64,000 nucleotides of DNA from Egibacteraceae bacterium (GTDB taxonomy: Bacteria > Actinomycetota > Nitriliruptoria > Euzebyales > Egibacteraceae): positions 1,022,973 through 1,086,972 of the forward strand of contig JAUJNX010000001.1 of NCBI GenBank assembly GCA_030447925.1, in the 5' to 3' direction. The stretch's first letter is position 1. Each line of letters opens with the position of its first letter. The position numbers and the translations under genes are program-made. Below are positions 17,682-26,479 of this stretch, piece after piece. The notes below the pieces were generated by a model that searched no databases, was not told where the DNA came from, and saw only the letters and a list, made by a program, of their open reading frames with translations.

Positions 17682-18604
17682 CAGGCCGCCGCCAGGACCG
17701 GCTCCGGCTCCGCCATGACCGCGCGGACCCAGGCGTTGGCGTCGTCCAGGCGCCGGCGCAGGGCCAGGCGCTCGGCGGTCATCGGCCCGTCGTTGCGGGC
17801 GATGCGCCGCAGCGGCTCCCAGTCGGGCTGGGTCCAGCGCCACTCGCCGACCTCGGCGTCGTAGGCGAGGTCGGGGTCGGGCACGTCGATGCCCAGGTCC
17901 CACAGCTTGGGCACGTAGCGGTCGAAGAAGCGCTGGCGCAGCTCCTCGTTGGTGGCGGTGCGGAAGCGGTAGTGCAGCAGGATGTCGCCCCCCGGCCGCG
18001 ACGGCGGGCCGAAGAAGTGCAGGACCGGCTCCCACCAGCGCGTGACCGCGTCCTGGAACATCGCCCGCTGCTCGTCGCTGCCCGCGCACATCTCCAGGAC
18101 CAGGTCCTCGCCGTGGCGCTGGTGCAGCGACTCCTCGGCGCAGATGCGCGTGAGCACCCGCGCGTAGGGCCCGTAACTGGACTCCAGCAGCGCCTGCTGG
18201 TTGACCAGCGCCGCGCCGTCGATCAGGAACCCGATGACCGCGACGTCGCCCCAGGTGTGGGTGGGGTAGTGGAAGACGTTGTGGAACTTGGTCCGGCCCG
18301 CCAGCAGGTCGGCGATCATCTGGGACCGCGGCTTGCCGAGGTCCTCGGCCACCCGGTAGAGCAGGTGGCCGTGGCCGACCTCGTCCTGGACCTTGGCGGT
18401 CAGGCTGAGCTTGCGGCGCAGGCTGGGCGCCCGCGGGATCCACTCGCGCTCCGGCAGGGCGCCCATGATCTCGGAGTTGGCGTGCATCTCGATGAACTTC
18501 CGCGCCCCCTCCCGGTAGGCGTCGGGCATCCAGTCGCCCGCCTCGACCGTGCCGCCGGCCCGGACGTGGGCCAGGAACTCCGCCTCGCGTGCCTCGGTGT
18601 CCAT
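17681..18604 (-). CDS. paaA: phenylacetate-CoA epoxidase catalytic subunit PaaA
   Basis: 307-residue diiron monooxygenase subunit that epoxidises the ring of phenylacetyl-CoA. Diiron ligand motifs are seen in KVQDEVGHGHLLYR and CAEESLHQRHGED, and the conserved KFHNVFHYPTHTWGDV is intact. It starts the structural part of the operon, 10 bp after the paaX stop. The electron-transfer subunit PaaE is not found in this window. Confidence 0.95.
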   Translation of the reverse strand: MDTEAREAEFLAHVRAGGTVEAGDWMPDAYREGARKFIEMHANSEIMGALPEREWIPRAPSLRRKLSLTAKVQDEVGHGHLLYRVAEDLGKPRSQMIADLLAGRTKFHNVFHYPTHTWGDVAVIGFLIDGAALVNQQALLESSYGPYARVLTRICAEESLHQRHGEDLVLEMCAGSDEQRAMFQDAVTRWWEPVLHFFGPPSRPGGDILLHYRFRTATNEELRQRFFDRYVPKLWDLGIDVPDPDLAYDAEVGEWRWTQPDWEPLRRIARNDGPMTAERLALRRRLDDANAWVRAVMAEPEPVLAAA

Positions 18605-18614
18605 GCGTGCCTCC

Positions 18615-19421
18615 TCAGGTCGTGGCCAGGGCGTCGAGGCCCCGGGTGAACGGGCTGGCGAGCGGGTCGGTGGCCAGCGCCGGCAGGCGGTCGGCGAGCC
18701 CGGCCCACCACGACCAGGCCGGTGCCGCCAGCCGGTCGTAGCGGGCGGCGAACCTGGCCGCCGCGACCCCGCCGAGCCAGTCGGCCGGCAGCAGCGCGGG
18801 GGGCAGCCCGGGGTCCAGGAACAGGAACGAGCGCCAGTCGTGCACCAGCCGGATGCGCTGCACGAACGCGTCGCGCGGGTCGGCGGGGACGGGCACGTCC
18901 CCCCAGCGGGCCAGGAAGTCGGCGTGGGCCCGGCGCAGTGCGCCCAGGTCCCAGGCCTCGGCCACGATGCGCTGGTCGTCGGCCTCCGTCGCGGTCAGGG
19001 TCAGCGCCCCGTCGCCGAGCAGCGCGGCGACGCGGTCCCCGTGGTCGTGGGGGCTGACCCAGACGCCGTCGCGCAGGCGGCCGAAGCCCATCCAGCCCAG
19101 CTCGCGCGTCACCCCGGTCCCCGGGGTCAGCAGCAGGCGCCAGTGCCCGTCCCAGTCCGCCGCCCGCAGCCGGTAGATGCGCGCCGCGGCCTCCTCCAGC
19201 CGGTCGACCCCGCGCGCGGTCAACCCGTAGGCGGCGTAGCGCCCGACCCGGCGGGGCTCGACCCAGCCCTCCGCGGTCATGCGGTGCAGGGCGGTGCGGG
19301 TGGCCTCGGGCGTGAAGTCCAGCGCGCCCATCGCCGCGGTCAGCGCCGTCAGCCACGCCTCGCCGCCCGCCGGGCGCACGACGTCGCCGAGGAGCGTGAA
19401 CAGCGCGGACCGGGCGTGCAC
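18615..19421 (-). CDS. paaX: PaaX-family transcriptional regulator of phenylacetate catabolism
   Basis: 268-residue repressor. The N-terminal winged helix (about 1-70) includes FTPEATRTALHRMTAEGWVE; the central PaaX domain has HWRLLLTPG, GWMGFGRLRDGVWVSPHDHG; and the C-terminal PaaX_C-like part carries the RIRLVHDWRSFLFLDPGLP motif. PaaX usually binds phenylacetyl-CoA and derepresses the pathway. GTG at 19421 is preceded by GGGAGG. It is the promoter-proximal gene of its own operon, so autoregulation through the upstream palindromes is likely. Confidence 0.9.
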   Translation of the reverse strand: MHARSALFTLLGDVVRPAGGEAWLTALTAAMGALDFTPEATRTALHRMTAEGWVEPRRVGRYAAYGLTARGVDRLEEAAARIYRLRAADWDGHWRLLLTPGTGVTRELGWMGFGRLRDGVWVSPHDHGDRVAALLGDGALTLTATEADDQRIVAEAWDLGALRRAHADFLARWGDVPVPADPRDAFVQRIRLVHDWRSFLFLDPGLPPALLPADWLGGVAAARFAARYDRLAAPAWSWWAGLADRLPALATDPLASPFTRGLDALATT

Positions 19422-19434
19422 CAGGGCCTCCCTG

Positions 19435-19476
19435 GTGTTACACCGTGAGCGGCAGATACGCCCGCTAGTGTAACAC
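19435..19476. promoter_or_regulatory. candidate PaaX operator: paired 9-bp palindromes
   Basis: GTGTTACAC (19435-19443) and GTGTAACAC (19468-19476) are reverse complements of each other, each is itself a palindrome around one base, and they lie 33 bp apart centre to centre, close to three helical turns. They sit 14-55 bp upstream of the paaX start in unusually AT-rich DNA for this window. Assignment to PaaX is inference from position. Confidence 0.65.
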
Positions 19477-19626
19477 GTCAGGCGGATCGGGGTCCGCGCG
19501 GCGATCCTCGTCGCGCTCGCGGCGCGCGGCGCGGGCCTGCACGACCAGGGCGACCACCAGGGCGGGGAGGGCGAGGACCCCGGCCCAGATCAGCAGCTCG
19601 GACGGGAACAGGACGGCGGTGGGCAT
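19465..19626 (-). CDS. small single-pass membrane protein, hypothetical
   Basis: 53-residue ORF (ATG at 19626). One hydrophobic helix at about residues 9-29 (ELLIWAGVLALPALVVALVV) is followed by a basic/acidic tail (ARRERDEDRRADPDPP). No family recognised. The stop lies in the candidate paaX operator, so it could be a leader gene of that operon or an unrelated gene divergent from the AIM24 gene. Such helix-plus-charged-tail miniproteins are common, but chance cannot be excluded in this GC-rich DNA. Confidence 0.45.
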   Translation of the reverse strand: MPTAVLFPSELLIWAGVLALPALVVALVVQARAARRERDEDRRADPDPPDVLH

Positions 19627-19652
19627 CGGGCGCTCCGGTATCATCTCGGGTC

Positions 19653-20327
19653 ATGCGCAGCAGTCTGTTCGGCGAGCACCTGGAGTCGGCCGCCACCGAG
19701 ACCTTCAGCCTCCAGAACCCCAAGATGCTCCGGGTGGCGCTCGACGGCGACGTCATGGCGCGCCAGGGGGCCATGGTCGCCTACCAGGGTTCGGTGCAGT
19801 TCGAGTACCAGGGCAGCGGCGGCGTCGGCCGCTTCCTCAAGAAGGCGCTGACCGGCGAGGGCCTGCCGCTCATGCGCGCGACCGGGCGCGGGGAGCTGTT
19901 CCTCGCCCACGACGCCGACGAGGTCCACCTGATCCACCTCGACGGCGAGGGCCTGACGGTCAACGGCGCCAACGTGCTGGCCTTCGACGCGACCCTGGAG
20001 TGGGACATCCGCCGGGTCGAGGGCGCCTCGATGTTCGCCGGCGGGCTGTTCAACACCGTCCTCACCGGCACGGGCTGGGTGGCCATCACCGCGCACGGCA
20101 CCCCGGTCGTGCTCGACGCGGGGTCCCAGCCCACCTTCGCCGACGCCCAAAGCGCGGTCGCCTGGAGCTCCGGCCTGCACACGGCCCTCCAGCGCTCGTT
20201 CAAGGCGGGCGCGCTGATCGGGCGCGGCAGCGGCGAGGCCTACCAGATCGGCTTCACCGGCCAGGGCTTCGTGATCGTGCAGGCGAGCGAGGGCCCGACG
20301 GTCCCGCCGCACAGCCACGGGCAGTGA
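19653..20327 (+). CDS. AIM24 family protein
   Basis: 224 residues, all beta, with the AIM24/TIGR00266-like pattern: KMLRVALDGDVMARQGAMVAYQG at the start, then FLAHDADEVHLIHLDGEGLTVNG and FAGGLFNTVLTGTGWVAITAHG. Function is unknown in bacteria; the yeast namesake is mitochondrial. No signal peptide is present. ATG at 19653. The stop overlaps nothing, and the lipoprotein gene follows after 31 bp. Confidence 0.88.
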   Translation: MRSSLFGEHLESAATETFSLQNPKMLRVALDGDVMARQGAMVAYQGSVQFEYQGSGGVGRFLKKALTGEGLPLMRATGRGELFLAHDADEVHLIHLDGEGLTVNGANVLAFDATLEWDIRRVEGASMFAGGLFNTVLTGTGWVAITAHGTPVVLDAGSQPTFADAQSAVAWSSGLHTALQRSFKAGALIGRGSGEAYQIGFTGQGFVIVQASEGPTVPPHSHGQ

Positions 20328-20358
20328 CGCGGCGCCCCCGGCCCGCGCCGCGCCGGCG

Positions 20359-20895
20359 GTGGGGGCCGGGCGGGCGGCGGCCGTGCCGGCCGTGCTGGCC
20401 GTCGCGCTGCTGGCCGGCGGCTGCACCGCGGCCCGGCAGGAGATCGTGCAGCCGCGTGACGGGCGGTCGGGGCTGCAGGGGACCGGCACGCTGGAGGGCC
20501 GCCAGATCGCGGTCGCGCAGGGCCTGCCGGAACTCACGGTGGGGGACTGCGACCCGGTCGCCCCGGTCCCCGACGACGACGTCTGCATCATCACCGACAC
20601 CGTCGACGGCCGGCTGTTCGTGCTCGCCTTCGAGAACCCCGCCGTGCTGGTTCCCGGCACCCAGATCGCCGTAGGCGACCCCGCCTGCACCACCCCGCCG
20701 GCCTGCGACGACGTGACCGACGTCGCGATCGTCACCGTCAAGCTGGGCACCGACGACCCGGTCACCGCCACGGAGGGGTCGGTGCGCACGACCCGCGTCG
20801 AGCCGTTCGCCAACTACGTCGGCGAGGTGACCCTGCAGCTCCCCACCGGCACGTTCTCGGGGAGCTTCGACGTCGTGCCCCGCCCGGAGGACTGA
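20359..20895 (+). CDS. secreted lipoprotein, hypothetical
   Basis: 178 residues. A hydrophobic signal (AAAVPAVLAVALLAGG) ends in the lipobox LAGGC, with Cys at about residue 23, so the protein should be lipid-anchored outside the membrane. The mature part has four further cysteines in pairs (GDCDPVAP...DDDVCI and PACTTPPACDD), suggesting disulfides. No family recognised. GTG at 20359 is the only start that keeps the signal peptide. Confidence 0.72.
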   Translation: MGAGRAAAVPAVLAVALLAGGCTAARQEIVQPRDGRSGLQGTGTLEGRQIAVAQGLPELTVGDCDPVAPVPDDDVCIITDTVDGRLFVLAFENPAVLVPGTQIAVGDPACTTPPACDDVTDVAIVTVKLGTDDPVTATEGSVRTTRVEPFANYVGEVTLQLPTGTFSGSFDVVPRPED

Positions 20896-20897
20896 CA

Positions 20898-20945
20898 CCT
20901 TGCCCTTTTAGAGTGGATTGTTCTACCTCACGCGTGGTAGGAACT
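20898..20945 (+). promoter_or_regulatory. AT-rich promoter region of the CWB2 exoprotein gene
   Basis: A locally AT-rich stretch containing TTGCCC (20900-20905) and TAGAGT (20909-20914), and a small inverted repeat CTACC...GGTAG, lies about 35-80 bp upstream of the GTG at 20978. The hexamers are not spaced as a canonical -35/-10 pair, so no exact start point is claimed. Confidence 0.35.
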
Positions 20946-20977
20946 CCCCACTGACAGCGATGTCGATGGAGGGACCT

Positions 20978-23542
20978 GTGAGGAGAACGTTCCGCGCGCG
21001 GCAGGTGCTGCCGCTCGCGCTGCTGCTCGCACTGGCCGGGTCGCTGCTGCCCGGCGCGGCGCTGGCGGTGCCCGTGACCGACCACCCCGGCGAGACGGGC
21101 AGCATCGTCCTGCGCTCGGGCGACGGGCAGGTCCCGACCGCCCGCTGGAACGGGCGGGACCGCTTCGACACGGCGCGGCTGATCGCGGCGGACGACACCG
21201 CCTTCCGGGCGCCGTTCGAGACCGGCACCGTCGTTGTCGCGCGCGGTGACCTGTTCCCCGACGCGCTCGCCGGCTCCTACCTGGCCGGGGACGCCGCGGC
21301 GCCCGTCCTGCTCACCCAGCAGGCGCTCCTCGACCCCGCGGCCCGGTCCGCACTGGACGAGCTGGACCCCGACCGCATCGTCCTGCTGGGCGGTCCGGCG
21401 GCGATCAGCCTGGGCGTCCAGGAGTCGATCACCGCGACCTACCCGGCCGCCGACGTCGAGCGCATCGGCGGGCTGGAGCGCTACGAGACCGCCGCGCTCG
21501 TCGCCCGCGCGGTGCCCGCGGAGACCACCACCGCGCTGGTCGCCTCCGGCGCCGACTACCCCGACGCCCTGTCGGCGGGGACCCTGGCGGCCAGCGAGGG
21601 CTTCCCGCTGCTGCTCACCGACCCGGCCGGCCTGCCCGCCGTCACCGCGGACGCGCTGACCGACCTCGACATCGACCGCGTGCTGCTCGCCGGCGGCCCC
21701 GAGGCCGTGTCCGAGGACGTCCGCGCCGCCATCGAGGCGCTGGGGGTCGCGGTGGAGCGCATCGGCGGTGGCACCCGGTCCGGCACCGCCGCCGCGTTCG
21801 CCCGCCTCGCCGTCGAGCGCTACGGCTACCGCACCGACCACCTCAACCTGGCGACGGGGGCGGACTTCCCCGACGCGCTGGCCGTCGCGCCGCACGCCGG
21901 CCTGGAGCGCGCCCCGCTGCTGCTCACCAACCGCGGCGGCCTGATCGACCCCGAGCTGGACGCCTACCTGGCCGGGTCCACCGACTGCCTGGACGTCGTG
22001 CACCTCGCTGGCGGCGAGGTCGCCCTGCCGGCGGCCATCGAGGACGCCGCCCGCGCGGCGCTCACCTGCGACGTGACCCTGGAGCCGGAGAGCCAGACCG
22101 CGCTGGTGGGCGCCCCGGCCGCCGTCACCGCGTCGGTGCAGGCGGCCGGCGGCCCCGTCGCCGCCGAGAGCGTCACCGTCCGGGCCGTCCCGGCCGAGGG
22201 CAGCGCCGCCGCCGTCCTGCCCGAGACCCAGACCGTGGTCACCGACGAGTCCGGCACCGCCACCGTCGACCTCACCAGCGCCACCCCCGGCGACGTCGAC
22301 GTGTCCGCCTGCGTCACCGGCGGCATCTGCGCCGAGACCGTCACCGTGACCTTCGAGGTGCTCGAGCCGCTCGCCGGCGGCACCGGCCTGGCCAACCCGC
22401 GCGGGGTGGCCCTGGGCAGCCTGCTCGTGGCCGAGAACGGCTCGGGCGGCGACCTCTGCACCGAGGTGGGCGGCTTCCCCGTCTGCTTCGGCCTCAGCGG
22501 GGCGGTCCGGGTCTACGAGACCGCGACCGCCGGGGTGACCGCCACCGAGACGATCACGTCCCTGCCGTCGCTGGGGGCTGCCGAGGGCGCCAGCGGACCG
22601 TCCGACGTCGCGGAGGGTCCTGACGGCACGCGCTACGTCGCCGTCGGCCTGGGCGCGCCCGCCTCCGTCCGCGACGCCGTCGCCGCGGACCTGGGCGAGC
22701 CCGCCATCGGCGACCTCGGGTCCCTCGCGGTGATCCCGCCGGCCGGCACGCCGTCCTACATCGACCTGGCCACCTACGAGGAGACCGTCAACCCCGACGG
22801 GTCCCCGCCGGCCGCGGCCGACCCCGACGACCCGGCCGCCCCGTTCGGCCCCGCCGACAGCAACCCCTACGCCGTGGCGTGGGACGAGGCCCGCGGCGTC
22901 GCCGTGGTCGCCGACGCCGGCGGCAACACCCTGGTGACCGTCGACCCGGCCGACCCCACGTCGGTCGAGGCGCTGGTCGTCCTCCCCGAGGGCGAGCTCT
23001 CGCCCGCCCCCGACGCCGGCCCGGCCCTCCAGGCCGTGCCGACCAGCGTCGTGGTCGGCCCGGACGGGGCGTACTACGCCGGCGACCTGCTCGGGCGGGT
23101 CTGGCGCATCGACCCCGACGACCTGCCCACCGACCTGACCGACGCGGGCGTCCCGCTCGCCGGTGACGACGAGCTGTTCGCCCGCGGGATCGTGTCGACC
23201 GTCGACATCGCCTTCGGCCCCGACGGCGACCTGTACGTCCTGGACATCTTCCGCGGCGCCGTCGACCGGATCCCGGTCGCCGGCGACGGCACCGCCGGCG
23301 CGCCCGTCCCGGTCGTGACCGCCGGGCTCGTGTTCCCGGTCGGCCTCGCCGTCGACGGCGACGGCACCCTGTACGTCGCCAACTGCGGCATCAGCGTCCT
23401 GTGCGCGGCGGTCCGGGGCCAGCTGGTCGGCCTCGACGCCGCCGCGGCCGCCGATGTCGCCGGGGTGCCGGCGGCCCGGTCCCGCGGGCCGGCCGACACC
23501 GGCGCCGCCCGCGCCGCCCTGGAGGCCCTGGGCCTGCGCTGA
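20978..23542 (+). CDS. secreted cell-wall-binding-repeat-2 protein with ScyD/ScyE-like propeller
   Basis: 854-residue exported protein. A Sec signal (LPLALLLALAGSLLPGAALA) ends near residue 32. Three CWB2 repeats follow (about 50-340), each with a RxxGxxRYETA-type start and LLTxxxxL and LLAGGPEAVS-type segments; these anchor proteins to the wall. A bacterial Ig-like domain (about 345-450) comes next. The C-terminal half is a beta-propeller of ScyD/ScyE type, marked by GLANPRGVALGSLLVAENG and repeats such as FGPDGDLYVLDIFRG and VDGDGTLYVANCG. The GTG start is chosen because GGAGGG lies 4 bp upstream and the signal peptide begins there. Likely extracellular scaffold or binding protein; ligand unknown. 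Confidence 0.85.
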   Translation: MRRTFRARQVLPLALLLALAGSLLPGAALAVPVTDHPGETGSIVLRSGDGQVPTARWNGRDRFDTARLIAADDTAFRAPFETGTVVVARGDLFPDALAGSYLAGDAAAPVLLTQQALLDPAARSALDELDPDRIVLLGGPAAISLGVQESITATYPAADVERIGGLERYETAALVARAVPAETTTALVASGADYPDALSAGTLAASEGFPLLLTDPAGLPAVTADALTDLDIDRVLLAGGPEAVSEDVRAAIEALGVAVERIGGGTRSGTAAAFARLAVERYGYRTDHLNLATGADFPDALAVAPHAGLERAPLLLTNRGGLIDPELDAYLAGSTDCLDVVHLAGGEVALPAAIEDAARAALTCDVTLEPESQTALVGAPAAVTASVQAAGGPVAAESVTVRAVPAEGSAAAVLPETQTVVTDESGTATVDLTSATPGDVDVSACVTGGICAETVTVTFEVLEPLAGGTGLANPRGVALGSLLVAENGSGGDLCTEVGGFPVCFGLSGAVRVYETATAGVTATETITSLPSLGAAEGASGPSDVAEGPDGTRYVAVGLGAPASVRDAVAADLGEPAIGDLGSLAVIPPAGTPSYIDLATYEETVNPDGSPPAAADPDDPAAPFGPADSNPYAVAWDEARGVAVVADAGGNTLVTVDPADPTSVEALVVLPEGELSPAPDAGPALQAVPTSVVVGPDGAYYAGDLLGRVWRIDPDDLPTDLTDAGVPLAGDDELFARGIVSTVDIAFGPDGDLYVLDIFRGAVDRIPVAGDGTAGAPVPVVTAGLVFPVGLAVDGDGTLYVANCGISVLCAAVRGQLVGLDAAAAADVAGVPAARSRGPADTGAARAALEALGLR

Positions 23543-23576
23543 CCGACCCGAACCGCCGCGCCGCCCCCCCCCCGGG

Positions 23577-23606
23577 GGCGCCCCCGCGCGGGTCCCCTGG
23601 GGCGCC
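23577..23606. terminator. GC-rich hairpin between convergent genes
   Basis: A perfect 8-bp inverted repeat, GGCGCCCC (23577-23584) and GGGGCGCC (23599-23606), lies between the stops of the CWB2 gene and the cupin gene. There is no T run, so a factor-independent role is uncertain, though position suits a bidirectional terminator. Confidence 0.45.
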
Positions 23607-23607
23607 G

Positions 23608-24039
23608 TCAGCCGCCGAGGGTGCGGCGGAGGCGGTCCAGGAGGCCGGGGGCGGGGGCGGGCGCGGGGGCACCGGGGTCGACCGCCGGGCCGGGGGGCAG
23701 GGGCGGGGCCTCGTCGGGCGGGCTCACGACCACCTGGAGGATGAGCGGGTCGGGGGCGTCGTTGCGCAGGCCGTGGGGGATGCCCGCGGGCACCATCACC
23801 GACTGCAGCGCGGCGAGGGTGACCTCCGCCTCGTCGGTCACCACCCACGCCCGGCCGCCCAGCACGGTGTAGATCGCGTCGGCCGACGCGTAGGTGCGCG
23901 CCGCGACCACCTGGTGCGGCTCCAGGCAGACCAGGTCGACGGCGACCACGTCGGTGGCGAACACCCGCCGGCCCGCCGCCCCCTCGAGGTCGAAGGTCAC
24001 GTAGTCGCGCAGGTCCACCGCCGTCGGCTCGAACTCCAT
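23608..24039 (-). CDS. cupin-fold protein
   Basis: 143 residues. The cupin core spans about 30-105: TDVVAVDLVCLEPHQVVAART, then DAIYTVLGGRAWVVTDEAEV and VMVPAGIPHGLRNDAPDPL, where PAGIPHGLRN is the second cupin motif. The first motif lacks the usual HxH pair, so metal binding may be altered. The Pro/Ala tail has no clear role. ATG at 24039 begins MEFEPTAVDLRDYV. The gene is divergent from pepA (77 bp gap). Confidence 0.75.
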   Translation of the reverse strand: MEFEPTAVDLRDYVTFDLEGAAGRRVFATDVVAVDLVCLEPHQVVAARTYASADAIYTVLGGRAWVVTDEAEVTLAALQSVMVPAGIPHGLRNDAPDPLILQVVVSPPDEAPPLPPGPAVDPGAPAPAPAPGLLDRLRRTLGG

Positions 24040-24116
24040 GGCCGGAACGGTACGCTCGCGACGCCGCCGGGCCCGCACCCGCCGCCACCCCCACCGGCCC
24101 AGACAGGAGCACCCAC

Positions 24117-25646
24117 GTGCCCGAGTTCGCCACCTCGACCGCGCCGCTCGCTGAGCTCCAGGCCGACGTCGTCGCCGTCTTCGCGACCTCGGGACGGTCC
24201 AACAGCGGCGGGGGACCGGTGCTGGGCGACGCGGCCGCGCAGGCGGCGGCGGCGCTGGGCGTGGACCTGGCGCAGGAGCTCGCCGCGATCCGGTTCGAGG
24301 GCAAGCTCGGGTCCGTCGGCCGGGTGCCCACGCGCGGCGCCCTGCGCGCGCCGCTCCTGCTGGTGGTCGGGCTGGACGTCGCCGCCCGCGTCGACCTGGA
24401 GCGCCTGCGCAAGGGCGCCGGCGCCGCGGCGCGCAACGCGACCCGCGGGGCGACGCTGGTGATCGCGGTACCCCTCGACCTGCTGCCCGACGGCACCGAC
24501 GCGGCCGACGCGGTGCAGGCCGTGGTCGAGGGCGCGGGCCTGGGCGCCTACGCCTACACCACCTACCGGACCAAGTCGCCCGACGTCCCGTCGGTGGAGC
24601 GCGTCGTCGCCGTCGTCGGCGACGACCAGCTGCCCGCCGCGGAGCGCGGCCTGGCCGCGGGGCGCGTCCTGGTGCGCGCCACCGCGCTGACCCGCGACCT
24701 GGTGAACACCCCGCCGGGGGCCAAGCGCCCGCCCGCCCTGGCCGACCGCGCCGCGGAGCTGGCCCGCGAGGCCGGGCTGGAGGTGCGCGTCCTGGACGAG
24801 ACGGCGCTGGCCGACGGCGGGTTCGGGGGCATCCTCGGCGTCGGCCAGGGCTCCTCGGCCCCGCCGCGCCTGGTCGAGCTGACCTACACCCCCACCGCGC
24901 CGGACGCGGCGGGCCACGTCGTGCTGGTCGGCAAGGGCATCACCTTCGACACCGGCGGGATCTCGCTGAAGCCGTCGACCTCGATGGCGACGATGAAGAG
25001 CGACATGGGCGGCGCGGGGGCCGTGCTGGGGGCCATGACCGCGCTGCGCGACCTCGGCGTGACCCACAAGGTGACCGGGCTGCTCGCGCTGGCGGAGAAC
25101 ATGCCCTCGGGCACGGCGATCCGGGTGTCCGACGTGCTGACCCACCGCGGCGGCACCACCGTCGAGGTCATGAACACCGACGCGGAGGGCCGCCTGGTCC
25201 TGGCCGACGCGCTGGTCTACGCCACCGAGCTGGACCCCGACGCGATCGTGGACCTCGCCACCCTGACCGGCGCGCAGGTCGTCGCCCTGGGCAACCGGAT
25301 CGCCGGGCTCATGGGCAGCGACGACGGCCTGCTCGCCGAGCTGGAGGCCGCCGCCGCCGCGACCGGCGAGCGGGTGTGGCGCCTGCCCCTGCCCGAGGAC
25401 TACGCCGAGCAGCTGCGCAGCGAGGTCGCCGACCTCAAGAACATCGGCCGGCCCGGGCAGGCCGGCACGCTGATCGCCGGGCTGTACCTCAAGGAGTTCA
25501 CCGGCGAGGTGCCGTGGGCGCACCTGGACATCGCCGGTCCGGCCTTCACCGAGGACGGCGACGGCTACTACCTGGCCAAGGGCGGCACCGGGGTGATGGT
25601 CCGCACGCTCGTGCGCTTCCTCCAGCAGCGCTCCGCCGCGGCCTGA
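24117..25646 (+). CDS. pepA: leucyl aminopeptidase (M17)
   Basis: 509-residue cytosolic metallo-aminopeptidase that removes N-terminal residues during peptide turnover. The catalytic C-terminal domain has VGKGITFDTGGISLKPS with the metal-binding Lys and Asp, MKSDMGGA, and the family signature NTDAEGRLVLADAL. The N-terminal macro-like domain (about 1-165) is present. GTG at 24117 follows AGGAGC. Length is standard. Confidence 0.95.
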   Translation: MPEFATSTAPLAELQADVVAVFATSGRSNSGGGPVLGDAAAQAAAALGVDLAQELAAIRFEGKLGSVGRVPTRGALRAPLLLVVGLDVAARVDLERLRKGAGAAARNATRGATLVIAVPLDLLPDGTDAADAVQAVVEGAGLGAYAYTTYRTKSPDVPSVERVVAVVGDDQLPAAERGLAAGRVLVRATALTRDLVNTPPGAKRPPALADRAAELAREAGLEVRVLDETALADGGFGGILGVGQGSSAPPRLVELTYTPTAPDAAGHVVLVGKGITFDTGGISLKPSTSMATMKSDMGGAGAVLGAMTALRDLGVTHKVTGLLALAENMPSGTAIRVSDVLTHRGGTTVEVMNTDAEGRLVLADALVYATELDPDAIVDLATLTGAQVVALGNRIAGLMGSDDGLLAELEAAAAATGERVWRLPLPEDYAEQLRSEVADLKNIGRPGQAGTLIAGLYLKEFTGEVPWAHLDIAGPAFTEDGDGYYLAKGGTGVMVRTLVRFLQQRSAAA

Positions 25647-25673
25647 GCGGCGGGTACGGGACACACTGTCGTC

Positions 25674-26459
25674 ATGTCGGGTGCTACCGGTGTCATGGGC
25701 GTGATCCTCCTGGAGACCGCCGTCGGCGGCGCGCTGGTCCTGTGGGCCAGCGGTGTCTGGGGGCAGGTGCGCCGCGGCTTCTTCCTGCTGACGGGGATCT
25801 CCCTGGCGCTGTGCGCGCTGGGGGCGTGGGCGCTGGTCGCCGGGGACGCGCGCGACGCCGCCCCGGCCCTGGCCGCGGCGGCGGACCGCGCCGCCACGGG
25901 GCTCGCGGTCTTCGCGGGCCTCCTGATCCTGTGGCAGGTGCTGCTGCTCGTCGCGCCGCCGGTCGTCGCGCGGGTGGCCGGGCTGGTGGCCGCGGTCGCC
26001 GGCGTGGCCGCCCTCGTGCTCCTCGGGCTGGTGCGCACCGACGGTGCCGCCGCGGCGATCGCCGGGCTGCTGCTCGGGTCGGTGTTCCTCGGCTCGACGC
26101 TGTTCGGCCTGCTCCTCGGGCACTGGTACCTGGTGGAGCGGCGGCTGTCGAACGTCTACATGGTGCGCAGCGCCTGGTGGTACATCGCCGGCGTGGCGGC
26201 GGCGGTGGCCGCCCTCGCCCTGAGCACCCTGTCGCCGGGCGACCTGCCGACGCTGGAGCTCAACCCGCTGCTGGCGATCCCCGGCTTCAGCGTCCTGCTG
26301 GCGGGGGGCCTCGTCTTCATCTGCGCCCTCATCGCCGGCTTCGTGTGGAAGCTGGCCCGCGAGGGCGGCCGCTCCATCCAGGCCGCCACCGGCTACTACT
26401 ACCTCGCGGTGATCATGGCCTTCCCCGCCGAGCTCGCCGCCAAGCTGCGCTTCTTCTAG
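25674..26459 (+). CDS. polytopic membrane protein, unknown function
   Basis: 261 residues with about eight hydrophobic helices and short loops. The longest loop carries HWYLVERRLSNVYMVRSAWWY; another conserved-looking segment is TGYYYLAVIMAFPAELAAKLRFF at the C-terminus. No catalytic motif is visible and I do not recognise the family. It begins 27 bp after the pepA stop on the same strand. Confidence 0.75.
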   Translation: MSGATGVMGVILLETAVGGALVLWASGVWGQVRRGFFLLTGISLALCALGAWALVAGDARDAAPALAAAADRAATGLAVFAGLLILWQVLLLVAPPVVARVAGLVAAVAGVAALVLLGLVRTDGAAAAIAGLLLGSVFLGSTLFGLLLGHWYLVERRLSNVYMVRSAWWYIAGVAAAVAALALSTLSPGDLPTLELNPLLAIPGFSVLLAGGLVFICALIAGFVWKLAREGGRSIQAATGYYYLAVIMAFPAELAAKLRFF

Positions 26460-26479
26460 CGGGCCGGCGGACACGGGTC

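Noticed and set aside
20762..24496. A 1,244-codon minus-strand frame across the CWB2 gene
   Set aside because: Antisense to a gene with signal peptide and repeats; the frame reads as low-complexity Gly/Arg/Val.
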